The notes under the pieces were generated by a model. That model had not been told where the DNA came from and made no database searches. It saw only the letters and a program-made list of their open reading frames with translations. A stretch of 64,000 bases of DNA, taken from NCBI GenBank assembly GCA_044226195.1, contig JBGAHO010000018.1, positions 1 through 64,000 on the forward strand. The letters run 5' to 3'. The translations under genes were made by a program, and so were the position numbers. This document shows positions 8,701 through 15,655 of this stretch, piece by piece. Source of the DNA: RPQJ01 sp044226195 (GTDB lineage: Bacteria; Pseudomonadota; Gammaproteobacteria; Steroidobacterales; Steroidobacteraceae). Within the stretch, counting starts at the first letter, position 1. Each line of letters begins with the position of its first letter.

Positions 8701-8996
8701 CGGGCAATGCATCGGCCCTGAACCGGCTCGGCTACGCGAATCGCCGGCTCGGCCGCTTCGCGGATGCGCGCGGCGCCTACGAGAGCGCCATCGCGGCCGA
8801 CCCGAACTTCGCGGATGCCGAGCGCAATCTCGCCATCCTGCTCGACCTCTACCTCGCCGATCCGGCTGCTGCGTTGCCGCATTACGAGCGCTACCAGGTG
8901 CTGACCAGCAACGCGGACACGGAGGTCGCGGGATGGATCAAGGAACTCAAAGCCCGGCTCGGCCAGTCCGAGCGTAAAGTGGAGGCCAAGCCATGA
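5787..8996 (+). CDS. Large secreted multi-TPR protein of the trans-envelope operon
   Basis: The 1069-residue protein starts at GTG 5787, overlapping the previous stop (GTGA). It has a signal peptide (LAAAVIAALGLAALPAEA). Degenerate tetratricopeptide/Sel1-like helical repeats run through almost the whole mature chain, such as YDEAQFRRGETFFSAKQYAE near 160-180 and AKYHHS in the middle. The clearest canonical TPR pair is at about 950-1040 (SALNRLGYANRRLGRFADA). It is probably periplasmic or attached to the outer membrane. Its size and architecture recall the giant TPR member (AgmU/GltD-like) of the Glt apparatus. That homology is suggested by context and needs a profile search. Confidence 0.9.
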   Translation: MRIRLAAAVIAALGLAALPAEARKPAAPPTLGDLAKVPVTVDRAAPVQADPAQAAQSYEDFLKIQDTDPALRAQALRRLGDLKLASAEALRGEEGNASEAAAASARESITAYQRLMQDYPQYPGTDSVLYQLARAYEMAGEPAKASATLDDLVTRFPGQSHYDEAQFRRGETFFSAKQYAEAERAYAAVLAVGPQSEFNEQALYKRGWSLFKLSRNEESSESFLKLLDRLLIADGRLRPAAELTRPQHELADDAMRALSLMFSGSEGPKSLVAALEAHGAKSPYEAQLYSALGDLYIEKERYQDAAEAYRAFSRRQPMSTDAPLLLNKAADAYGKGGFTSLVLESKAEMVEQYGPKSAFWAAHPTDLDPQVNATVQQNLLDLAKYHHSLVQKGGTTADRDAAVRWYREYLEAFDSAPQAAATRLLLADLLFDGKRYVEAATEYEAAAYSYANATDAGRAGYAALVSYDKAEAQVPEAERPALRLKAIDSSLRFASTFPNHPETPGVLTRTTKALFDAGDRQRAEAVAQQVLALGPRADAGQQLVAWTVLAHTYFDSGRFADAEKAYGEVAKRLPPNDPLMAEITERRAASVYRQAEAKQAAGDTAGAVGEFLRVAAVAPNSPAAIKAQYDAATLLLNAKNWPQAATVLENFRRAYPDNELQPDVTKKLAVAYLESGRKREAAAEFERVAARDAELPDVRRAAQWQAAELYRASGDAAGATRAYTDYVKRFPTPFDVALEARHELADLALRGSDTVARKRWLGEIIAADATAGAGRTDRSRFLAANASLELAAPLDASARAIRLAIPLDKSLKAKRKAMEAALEAYAKVEEYGVAAVSTQATYAMADLYRHLGKSLLESDRPRGLKGDELEQYNVLLEEQAFPFEEKAIGIHEKNVKRAGQGTWDAWVEKSYADLAAMKPGRYARREIVEGPDAPPAAGAAASAQFSAARVSLDAGRFEEARQMFQAGLSSFPGNASALNRLGYANRRLGRFADARGAYESAIAADPNFADAERNLAILLDLYLADPAAALPHYERYQVLTSNADTEVAGWIKELKARLGQSERKVEAKP

Positions 8997-9391
8997 AGCG
9001 CATCCTCGCCCTGGCGCTGCTTGCCGGCCTGCTGGTTCAGGGCCCCGCCCGGGCCGCGGATCCGGCCCCGGCGGAGGCAGCCCCGAAGCCGGCGGCCGAA
9101 TCCCCGGCGCCCGCGCAGACGAAAGCTCCGGCAGCTTCCCGGCGCACCGTCGATCGCCTGCAGCTCGAGCAGACGACCATCACGGGCAACCGGGAACTGC
9201 CGAAGGTCATGAACATCGTCCCATGGAAGGCGGCGGAACCTCCGACGGGCCCCGACCGCCCCCTCAACAGTCTCGTCGAGGAAGTGCTTTCGCCGCTGGA
9301 TCGTGACGAATTTCGGCGCGAAATCACGTATTACCGCGATCTGACGGGGCAAAGTACGCCCGTCGTTGCCCCTGGAGCCACCCAACCATGA
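8993..9391 (+). CDS. Small secreted Ala/Pro-rich protein of the trans-envelope operon
   Basis: A 132-residue product with a signal peptide (ILALALLAGLLVQGPARA), an Ala/Pro/Glu linker to about residue 48, and a compact conserved-looking C-terminal part. That part has RLQLEQTTITGNRELPKVMNI followed by VPWK and SLVEEVLSPLDRDEF. It overlaps the neighbouring genes by ATGA on both sides. The GNRELP-P-KVM segment looks like a short interaction peptide, so it may be a small periplasmic subunit or lipoprotein-like adaptor, although no lipobox is seen. Family not recognised. Confidence 0.8.
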   Translation: MKRILALALLAGLLVQGPARAADPAPAEAAPKPAAESPAPAQTKAPAASRRTVDRLQLEQTTITGNRELPKVMNIVPWKAAEPPTGPDRPLNSLVEEVLSPLDRDEFRREITYYRDLTGQSTPVVAPGATQP

Positions 9392-10080
9392 GTTCACTCG
9401 ATCTGGTCGTCAATTTCTTCAAGCAGGGCGGGGTCTTCCTGTACCCCATCGCTGCGGTGTTCGCGATCGGCCTGGCGATTGCGGCCGAACGCTTCATCTA
9501 CCTGACGCGCGTCGCCGCCGGGAACCGCCGCCTGTGGGCGGAGCTCGCGCCGCTGCTGCAGTCCGGCAGCATCAACAAGGCCATGCAGGTCGCCGAGAGC
9601 ACCGATTCCGCGCTCTCGACCATCATGCGCTACGGCCTGTCGCGCATCGCGACCGCCCGTCGCCGCGACGACATCGAGAAGGCGATGGAAGAGAGCCTGA
9701 TCGAGGTCATCCCGCGGCTCGAGAAGCGCACGCACTACCTCGCGACGCTCGCGAACATCGGCATGCTGATGGGCCTGCTCGGCACCGTCATCGGCCTGAT
9801 CCGCGCGTTCGCGGCGGTGGCCAGCGTGAATCCGGCGGAGAAGGCCAGCATGCTCTCGGCGAGCATCTCGGTCGCCATGAACAACACGGCGCTCGGCCTC
9901 GGGCTGGCGATCACGCTGCTGCTGTGCCACATGTACCTCGAGACCAAGACCACCGAGCTGGTCGACAGCCTCGAAGTCGCGACGGTCAAGTTCCTGAACA
10001 CGGTCGACGAGGGCCGCACGGCCACGGAGACCGGCACGTACAAGGCGCCTGACGCCGTCCGGGGAGCTGCGCGCGCATGA
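9388..10080 (+). CDS. ExbB/TolQ/MotA-family proton-channel protein
   Basis: The 230-residue protein has the three-helix layout of ExbB/TolQ: TM1 at about residues 12-33 (FLYPIAAVFAIGLAIAAERF), TM2 near 123-145 (ANIGMLMGLLGTVIGLIRAF) and TM3 near 165-187 (NTALGLGLAITLLLCHMYL). The LLGTVIGLI and NTALGLGLAI threonines are the conserved channel residues of the family. With an ExbD dimer it couples inward proton flow across the inner membrane to motion of a TonB/TolA-like partner. Two ExbD genes and a TonB-like gene follow immediately. It starts at ATG 9388, overlapping the preceding gene. Confidence 0.95.
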   Translation: MSSLDLVVNFFKQGGVFLYPIAAVFAIGLAIAAERFIYLTRVAAGNRRLWAELAPLLQSGSINKAMQVAESTDSALSTIMRYGLSRIATARRRDDIEKAMEESLIEVIPRLEKRTHYLATLANIGMLMGLLGTVIGLIRAFAAVASVNPAEKASMLSASISVAMNNTALGLGLAITLLLCHMYLETKTTELVDSLEVATVKFLNTVDEGRTATETGTYKAPDAVRGAARA

Positions 10081-10610
10081 AACGGGGCTCCAGGCTTGCC
10101 CGCCGCCAGACGCGCCACCACGCGCGTTATCGCGGCCGCAACGACCTGAACATCGTGCCGATGCTGGACGTGATGGTGATCCTCACGTTCTTCCTGATCT
10201 TCACGGCCGTGTTCTCCAAGACCAGCGTGGTCGAGGTGAACCTGCCCGGTCCGGGTGTGCAGGCTCCGCCGCCCGTGCCGACGCTGGAGCTGGAGATCAA
10301 CCTCCGGCGCAACGGCCTGGAGGTCGCCGACCGCAACGTCGGCGTGCTGCAGACGATTCCGCTGACCGCGACGGGATTCCAGGACATCCCGCAGCTGTCG
10401 AAGTACCTGCAGGGCGTCAAGGCGCGTTTCCCCGACAAGCTGGACGCGACGCTGCTGGTGGCCGATGACGTCGACTACGACACGATCGTGCAGGTCATGG
10501 ACGCGATCCGCTCGCGCCAGGACGTCGAGGGCACCAAGGTGACGACCACGCAGCTGTTCCCGCGCATCTCGCTCGGCGACGTGCCGGTGCCGGAGGAGGC
10601 CAAGCCATGA
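10077..10610 (+). CDS. ExbD/TolR-family protein, first copy
   Basis: The 177-residue protein has a basic cytoplasmic N-terminus and one membrane helix with the essential family aspartate in NIVPMLDVMVILTFFLIF (about residue 28). A periplasmic ExbD domain follows. It partners the ExbB-like channel. Translation is coupled to it by an ATGA overlap and to the next gene in the same way. AglS/AglR-type pairs of ExbD proteins are known from the Myxococcus Agl motor, and the duplicate arrangement here is similar. Confidence 0.93.
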   Translation: MKRGSRLARRQTRHHARYRGRNDLNIVPMLDVMVILTFFLIFTAVFSKTSVVEVNLPGPGVQAPPPVPTLELEINLRRNGLEVADRNVGVLQTIPLTATGFQDIPQLSKYLQGVKARFPDKLDATLLVADDVDYDTIVQVMDAIRSRQDVEGTKVTTTQLFPRISLGDVPVPEEAKP

Positions 10611-11116
10611 TCCGCACCGGCTTGAGCCGCAAGTCGCGGCACGGCGGTCACGGCGGCGGTCACGGGCCGCTCGCGCTGATCCCGATGATCGACATGATGA
10701 CCATCCTCGTCGTGTACCTGCTGGTGCACACCGCGGACATGGAAATCCTGCCGAACTCGAAGAACATCCAGATCCCGCAGTCGACGTCCGAGCAGAAGCC
10801 CCGCGAGACCACCGTCGTGATGGTCACCAAGGACATGCTGTTCGTGAACAACCAGCCGGTGCTGTCGATCGCCGACCTCGGCGCGGCACCGGACCCGGTC
10901 GTCGAGCCGCTGCGCGTCGCGCTGGACCAGGAGGCCAAGGGCGTGTTGCCCGGCTCCGAGGCCAAGCGCGAAGTGACCGTGATGGCCGAGAAGAGCCTGC
11001 CGTACTCGATCCTGCGCAAGATCGTGGCGACGAGTTCCGCGGCCGAGTACACCAAGGTGTCGCTGGCGGTGGTCGAGCGCGAGCTCAGCTACAACGGCCC
11101 GGCGACCGGAGGCTGA
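10607..11116 (+). CDS. ExbD/TolR-family protein, second copy
   Basis: The 169-residue protein has the same plan as its neighbour but is clearly divergent. A Gly/His-rich N-terminus precedes a membrane helix with the conserved aspartate (LALIPMIDMMTILVVYLLV, about residue 28) and a periplasmic domain. Keeping two different ExbD proteins with a single ExbB suggests a heteromeric ExbD dimer, which separates this unit from ordinary TonB-ExbB-ExbD. It overlaps the first copy by ATGA and is followed 11 bases later by the TonB-like gene. Confidence 0.92.
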   Translation: MIRTGLSRKSRHGGHGGGHGPLALIPMIDMMTILVVYLLVHTADMEILPNSKNIQIPQSTSEQKPRETTVVMVTKDMLFVNNQPVLSIADLGAAPDPVVEPLRVALDQEAKGVLPGSEAKREVTVMAEKSLPYSILRKIVATSSAAEYTKVSLAVVERELSYNGPATGG

Positions 11117-11127
11117 AGGACGGGACG

Positions 11128-12042
11128 ATGAGCAGCCTCGCGCGCAGTTACCGCAGTTTCATCCTTCCGTGGACGCCGTCCGAGGAAGAGGAGCGGCTGT
11201 TCCGTCGCATCACCGCGGCGGTCATCGGGCTCTTCATCGCGTTCGGCATCATCATCCCGCTGCTGCCGAGCCCGCCGAAGCCGGTGGTCGAGCAGCCGGT
11301 GCCCGAGCGCATCGTCGAGTTCATCCTCGAACAGAAGAAGCCGCCGCCCCCGCCCCCGGTCGAGAAGCCGATCGAGGTGCCGAAGCCGCAGGCGACGGTC
11401 GAGCCGTCGCCCGCCAAGGTCGTGCCGAAGCCGGACCCGCGCAAGAAGGCGCAGCAGAGCGGCCTGCTGGCCCTGCAGCAGGAACTCGCCGACCTGCGCG
11501 ACATGCCGGTCGACCGCGACGTGGACGACACGCCGCTCAACCAGGGCGTCGGCGAGAAGGCGAGCGTCGATCGCAGCATCCTCACGGCGACGGTGGGCAA
11601 CAACGCCGGTCCGTCGCTCAGGACGGGCAAGGTCTCGAGCGGCTTCGGCGGCGGGTCGACCGCGCTGAAGGGCAACTCGACCTCGCGCGTCAATTCGCCG
11701 ATGCCGTCCCGTCCCGTGGCGGAGGCGACGCGCACCGGCAGCGGCAAGCAGGCGTCGCGGTCGCGTGAAGAGGTCGAACTGGTCTTCGACAAGAACAAGG
11801 CGGCGATCTACGCCCTCTACAGCCGGGCGCTGCGCGACAACCCCGCCCTGCAGGGCAAGGTGGTCCTCGAGGTCACGATCTCGCCGAACGGCGACGTCAC
11901 GGCCTGCCGGGTGGTCTCGAGCGAGCTGAACGACCCCGAGCTGGAGCGCAAGCTGGTCGCCCGGGTGAAGATGTTCAAGTTCGAGGCCAAGGACGTGGCC
12001 ACCATGACCACGGTCAAGCCGATCGAGTTCTTCCCGGCCTGA
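11128..12042 (+). CDS. TonB/TolA-like energy transducer with AgmX/PglI-type C-terminal domain
   Basis: The 304-residue protein has a short cytoplasmic part, one membrane helix at about residues 30-48 (AAVIGLFIAFGIIIPLLPSP), and a Pro/Lys linker (KKPPPPPPVEKPIEVPKP). A Gly/Ser-rich spacer leads to a C-terminal domain at about 215-304. That domain (EELVFDKNKAAIYALYSRAL-type helix, VVLEVTISPNGDV, then MFKFEAKDV) looks like the AgmX/PglI C-terminal family found in gliding-motor proteins GltG and GltJ, rather than like classical TonB. It would span the periplasm and contact an outer-membrane or TPR partner. It is the last gene of the riboswitch operon. A strong terminator lies 58 bases downstream. 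Confidence 0.9.
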   Translation: MSSLARSYRSFILPWTPSEEEERLFRRITAAVIGLFIAFGIIIPLLPSPPKPVVEQPVPERIVEFILEQKKPPPPPPVEKPIEVPKPQATVEPSPAKVVPKPDPRKKAQQSGLLALQQELADLRDMPVDRDVDDTPLNQGVGEKASVDRSILTATVGNNAGPSLRTGKVSSGFGGGSTALKGNSTSRVNSPMPSRPVAEATRTGSGKQASRSREEVELVFDKNKAAIYALYSRALRDNPALQGKVVLEVTISPNGDVTACRVVSSELNDPELERKLVARVKMFKFEAKDVATMTTVKPIEFFPA

Positions 12043-12091
12043 TTATGAGGGGATAACCACCCGGCCTTTCCGCCGGAGGGTCCCGGTTCCC

Positions 12092-12097
12092 TAGCAT
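12092..12097 (+). promoter_or_regulatory. Predicted -10 element of the cysJIHG promoter
   Basis: TAGCAT at 12092-12097 matches the -10 form seen before other genes in the window. A transcript from it would start near 12104, inside the left arm of the terminator at 12100-12132. No convincing -35 is seen (TTTCCG lies 19 bases upstream), so activation by a CysB-like regulator is possible but unproven. Confidence 0.35.
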
Positions 12098-12099
12098 GA

Positions 12100-12132
12100 C
12101 CCCCGCGCCTGATGTCAGGAGCGGGGGTTTTT
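12100..12132 (+). terminator. Strong intrinsic terminator abutting the cysJ start codon
   Basis: CCCCCGC (12100-12106) pairs with GCGGGGG (12121-12127), and inside it CCTG (12108-12111) pairs with CAGG (12116-12119) around a four-base loop. TTTTT occupies 12128-12132. It ends the trans-envelope operon. The cysJ ATG comes two bases after the T run, and the likely cysJ Shine-Dalgarno AGGAG (12117-12121) lies in the right arm. Confidence 0.85.
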
Positions 12133-12133
12133 C

Positions 12134-13966
12134 ATGAGTGCGACGCCGATTTCAGCCCTGCCGCTGGGTCCCCTGGACCCGGAGCGGTCCGAGCTGCTCT
12201 CCCGCCTGGTGGACGGCCTCGAGCCCGCGCACCTGCAGTGGCTCTCCGGTTTCGCCGCGGGCGTGGCCCACGAGCGCGGCCACGGTGCGCGCAATCTCTC
12301 CGTGCCGGCCGTGGCGCCTGCGCCGGCCCCGCGTCCCGAGGCGTCGGCCCGCCTCGCCATCGTCTACGGCTCGCAGACGGGCAACGGCAAGCGCATCGCC
12401 GAACGCCTGGGCCGGGCCGCGGAAGCGGCCGGTCTCGCGGTGCGGGTGTCGGCCGCGGGAGTCTACCCGCTCAGGGATCTCGCGAAGGAACGCCTGCTGG
12501 TCGTCGTCATGAGCACGCACGGGGACGGCGATCCGCCGGACGACGCGCGCAGCTTCATCGACTTCCTGGCGTCCAAGCGCGCCCCGAAGCTCGACCAGCT
12601 GTCCTACTCGGTGCTCGCGCTCGGCGACTCGAGCTACCCGAAGTTCTGCGAGACCGGGCGCGTGGTGGACGAGAAGCTCGCCGCGCTCGGCGCGCGCCGC
12701 CTCGTCGATCGCGCCGACGCCGACGTGGACTTCGACCGCATCGCGAACCCGTGGCTCGAGCAGGTCGTGGCGGGCGCGCGCGAGTCGCTCGGCTCGACGC
12801 AGGTCGCCACCGTGACGCGGCTGCGCTCGGTGCCGGCGACGCCCCAGTTCACGCGCGAAGCGCCGTTCACCGCCGAGATCCTCGACAACCAGCGCCTCAC
12901 CGGACGCGACGCCAGCAAGGACGTGCGCCACATCGAGCTGTCGCTGGCCGGTTCCGGCCTCGCGTACCAGCCGGGCGATGCGCTCGGCGTCTGGCACGAG
13001 AATCCCCGGGCGATCGTCGACGGCGTCCTGGCTGCCGTGCGTGCGACCGGTGACGAGAAGGTCGAGGCCGACGGCGAGTCGCGCTCGCTGCGCGAATGGC
13101 TCACGTCCGCGCGCGAGGTCACCCGACTCACCCGGCCGTTCCTCGCGCAGCACGCCGAACTGGCGAAGGACGCCGCGCTCGCCGCGGTGCTGGAACCGGG
13201 CCGGCAGGAGCCCCTGCGCCGCACGCTCAAGGACCTCCAGCTCGTGGATGTGCTGCAGCGCCATCCCGCGGCCTGGGAACCGGCGAAGCTGGTGGCCGCG
13301 CTGCGCCCCCTCGCGCCGCGCCTGTACTCGATTGCCTCGAGCCAGGACGCCGTGGGCGAGGAGGCACACCTGACGGTGGCGGTGGTCGACTACGAGCTCG
13401 ACCGCCAGCGCCGGCTGGGCGCGGCTTCCGCATTCCTCGCGGGCCTCGCGGGTCCTGAGGCGCGCGCCCGCGTGTTCATCGAGCAGAACGAGCGCTTCCG
13501 CCTGCCGGCGGACGCGTCGCGCGACGTCATCATGATCGGCCCGGGCACCGGCGTCGCGCCGTTCCGCGGCTTCCTGCAGCACCGCGAGGCGCAGGGCGCC
13601 ACGGGCCGCCACTGGCTGTTCTTCGGCGCGCGGCACTTCCAGAGCGAGTTCCTCTACCAGCTCGAGTGGCAGGACGCCGTGAAGAAGGGCGTGCTCGGCC
13701 GGTTCGACCTGGCGTTCTCGCGCGACCGCAGCATCGCCCGCGAGTACGTGCAGGACCGCATCCGCCGCCAGGGCAAGGACCTCTACGCGTGGCTCGAGGG
13801 CGGCGCGTACGTGTACGTCTGCGGCGACGCCGAGAAGATGGCGCCGGACGTGAACGCGGCCCTCGTCGACGTGGTCGCGCAGCACGGCGGCATCGACCGC
13901 GAGAGCGCGGAAGCCTACGTGCGTCGCCTGGCCGACGAGCGGCGCTACCTGCGGGACGTGTACTGA
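12134..13966 (+). CDS. cysJ: Sulfite reductase (NADPH) flavoprotein alpha subunit
   Basis: CysJ passes electrons from NADPH through FAD and FMN to the CysI hemoprotein for reduction of sulfite to sulfide. The 610-residue protein shows an N-terminal flavodoxin domain (IVYGSQTGNGKRIAERL near 76, MSTHGDGDPPDDA near 125), then a connecting/FAD domain with RLYSIASSQ. An NADPH-binding region follows (GPGTGVAPFRGFLQ), and the usual C-terminal YLRDVY. The N-terminus aligns with E. coli CysJ from its first residues (LPLGPLDPE, HLQWLSGFAAG), which supports ATG 12134 despite the terminator touching it. cysI begins three bases after its stop. Confidence 0.96.
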   Translation: MSATPISALPLGPLDPERSELLSRLVDGLEPAHLQWLSGFAAGVAHERGHGARNLSVPAVAPAPAPRPEASARLAIVYGSQTGNGKRIAERLGRAAEAAGLAVRVSAAGVYPLRDLAKERLLVVVMSTHGDGDPPDDARSFIDFLASKRAPKLDQLSYSVLALGDSSYPKFCETGRVVDEKLAALGARRLVDRADADVDFDRIANPWLEQVVAGARESLGSTQVATVTRLRSVPATPQFTREAPFTAEILDNQRLTGRDASKDVRHIELSLAGSGLAYQPGDALGVWHENPRAIVDGVLAAVRATGDEKVEADGESRSLREWLTSAREVTRLTRPFLAQHAELAKDAALAAVLEPGRQEPLRRTLKDLQLVDVLQRHPAAWEPAKLVAALRPLAPRLYSIASSQDAVGEEAHLTVAVVDYELDRQRRLGAASAFLAGLAGPEARARVFIEQNERFRLPADASRDVIMIGPGTGVAPFRGFLQHREAQGATGRHWLFFGARHFQSEFLYQLEWQDAVKKGVLGRFDLAFSRDRSIAREYVQDRIRRQGKDLYAWLEGGAYVYVCGDAEKMAPDVNAALVDVVAQHGGIDRESAEAYVRRLADERRYLRDVY

Positions 13967-13969
13967 ATC

Positions 13970-15655
13970 ATGGCCGAGCCCTCTGCCGTCGAAAAGATCA
14001 AGGCCGCGAGCCGTCTCCTGCGCGGCACGCTGGCCGAGAGTCTCGCGGACGCCCACACGGGCGCGATCCGCGAGGACGACCTCGCGCTCATCAAGTTCCA
14101 CGGCAGCTACCAGCAGGACGACCGCGACATCCGCGAGGAGCGCCGCAAGCAGAAGCTCGAGCCGGCGTGGAGCTTCATGATCCGCACGCGGCTCCCGGGC
14201 GGCGTCTGCACGCCGAAGCAGTGGCTGGCGCTCGACGAGATCGCGCGTCGCTACGGCAACCAGACGCTGCGGCTCACCACGCGCCAGGCGTTCCAGTTCC
14301 ACGGCGTCATCAAGACCGAGCTCAAGGGCACGCTGCAGGCGATCAACGCCGCGCTGATCGACACCATCGCCGCCTGCGGCGACGTCAACCGCAACGTGCT
14401 CGCGAGCGCCAACCCGGTCGATTCGCGGGCGCACGCTGAAGCCTACGATTGGGCGAAGAAGCTCTCCGAGCACTTCCTGCCGCAGACCCGTGCCTACCAC
14501 GAGATCTGGCTGGACGGCGAGAAGGTCGAGAGTTCGCAGGAGTCCGAGCCGATCTACGGGGCGACGTACCTGCCGCGCAAGTTCAAGACCGCGTTCGCGG
14601 TCCCGCCGATCAACGACGTCGACATCTTCTCGAACGACCTCGGCTTCATCGCGATCCTCGAGAACGGCGAGCTGCAGGGCTTCAACCTGACGGTGGGGGG
14701 CGGGCTCGGCACCACGCACGGCGATGCCACGACCTACCCGCGCATCGCGGACGTGGTCGGCTTCCTGAAGCCGGACCAGCTGCTCAAGGTGGCCGAGGCG
14801 GTACTCGGCACGCAGCGGGACTTCGGCGACCGCAGCAACCGCAAGCACGCTCGCCTCAAGTACACGATCGACGACCGCGGCCTCGACTGGTTCAAGGCAG
14901 AGATCACGAAGCGCCAGGGCTTTGCCCTCGAGGCGGCGCGCCCGTTCGAATTCACGTCGCTCGGCGACCGCTTCGGCTGGGTCGAAGGGCATGACGGCCG
15001 CTGGCACCTCACGCTGCGCATCGAGGCGGGACGCATCGCCGACGGCGCGAAGGGCCCGCACCTCACCGGCCTGCGCGAGATCGCCAAGGTGCACCGCGGG
15101 GATTTCCGGCTGACGCCGAACCAGAACCTCGTCATCGCCAACGTCGAGCCGTCGGCCAAGGTTTTCATCGACGCGCTGGTCGTGCGTTACGGCCTCGACC
15201 GGCACGTGCGCGCCTCGCCGGTGGCCCGCGATGCGCTGGCCTGCGTCGCGCTGCCGACCTGCGCGCTCGCGATGGCGGAGGCCGAGCGTTACCTGCCGCG
15301 CCTCACGCAGCTGGTGGACGAGCGCCTCGCCGCGAACGGTCTCGCGGGTGAGCCGGTCGTCGTGCGCATCACCGGCTGCCCGAACGGCTGCGCGCGGCCG
15401 TACCTCGCGGAGATCGCACTGATCGGCAAGGCCCCGGGCCGCTACAACCTGTACTACGGCGGGGATGCGCGCGGGCAACGCCTCAATGCCCTGCGGCTCG
15501 AGAACGTCGACGAGGCCGCGATCGTGGCCGAGCTCGATGGCGCGTTCGCCCGGTTCGCCCGCGAGCGGCAGCCCGGCGAGCGATTCGGCGACTTCGCCTG
15601 GCGCGCCGCGCTCGTATCCGCGCCGAAGGCCGTGGTGGGAGGTGCCGCCGCATGA
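13970..15655 (+). CDS. cysI: Sulfite reductase hemoprotein beta subunit
   Basis: CysI holds the coupled siroheme and [4Fe-4S] centre that reduces sulfite to sulfide by six electrons. The 561-residue protein contains two ferredoxin-like/nitrite-sulfite reductase repeats. TTRQAFQFHGV is near residue 103. The cluster cysteines appear as CVALPTC near 425 and CPNGC near 470 (RITGCPNGCARPYLAEI). Length is normal. It follows cysJ by three bases and overlaps cysH by ATGA, so the subunits are made together. CysG, which makes the siroheme, is in the same run. Confidence 0.96.
   Translation: MAEPSAVEKIKAASRLLRGTLAESLADAHTGAIREDDLALIKFHGSYQQDDRDIREERRKQKLEPAWSFMIRTRLPGGVCTPKQWLALDEIARRYGNQTLRLTTRQAFQFHGVIKTELKGTLQAINAALIDTIAACGDVNRNVLASANPVDSRAHAEAYDWAKKLSEHFLPQTRAYHEIWLDGEKVESSQESEPIYGATYLPRKFKTAFAVPPINDVDIFSNDLGFIAILENGELQGFNLTVGGGLGTTHGDATTYPRIADVVGFLKPDQLLKVAEAVLGTQRDFGDRSNRKHARLKYTIDDRGLDWFKAEITKRQGFALEAARPFEFTSLGDRFGWVEGHDGRWHLTLRIEAGRIADGAKGPHLTGLREIAKVHRGDFRLTPNQNLVIANVEPSAKVFIDALVVRYGLDRHVRASPVARDALACVALPTCALAMAEAERYLPRLTQLVDERLAANGLAGEPVVVRITGCPNGCARPYLAEIALIGKAPGRYNLYYGGDARGQRLNALRLENVDEAAIVAELDGAFARFARERQPGERFGDFAWRAALVSAPKAVVGGAAA

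Noticed and set aside
5721..8882. Very long open frame on the minus strand opposite the large TPR gene
   Set aside because: High GC content makes stop codons rare on the opposite strand; it lacks a start signal, is full of Arg and Gly, and lies wholly over a gene with clear TPR content.
12043..12133. Possible SAM or other riboswitch before the cys genes
   Set aside because: The only structure present is an ordinary terminator hairpin with a T run; no conserved aptamer sequence was recognised.
12152..15478. Minus-strand open frame of over 1100 residues across cysJ and cysI
   Set aside because: It is the antisense shadow of two well-supported sulfite reductase genes, and its composition (Arg, Ala, His) is typical of such shadows.
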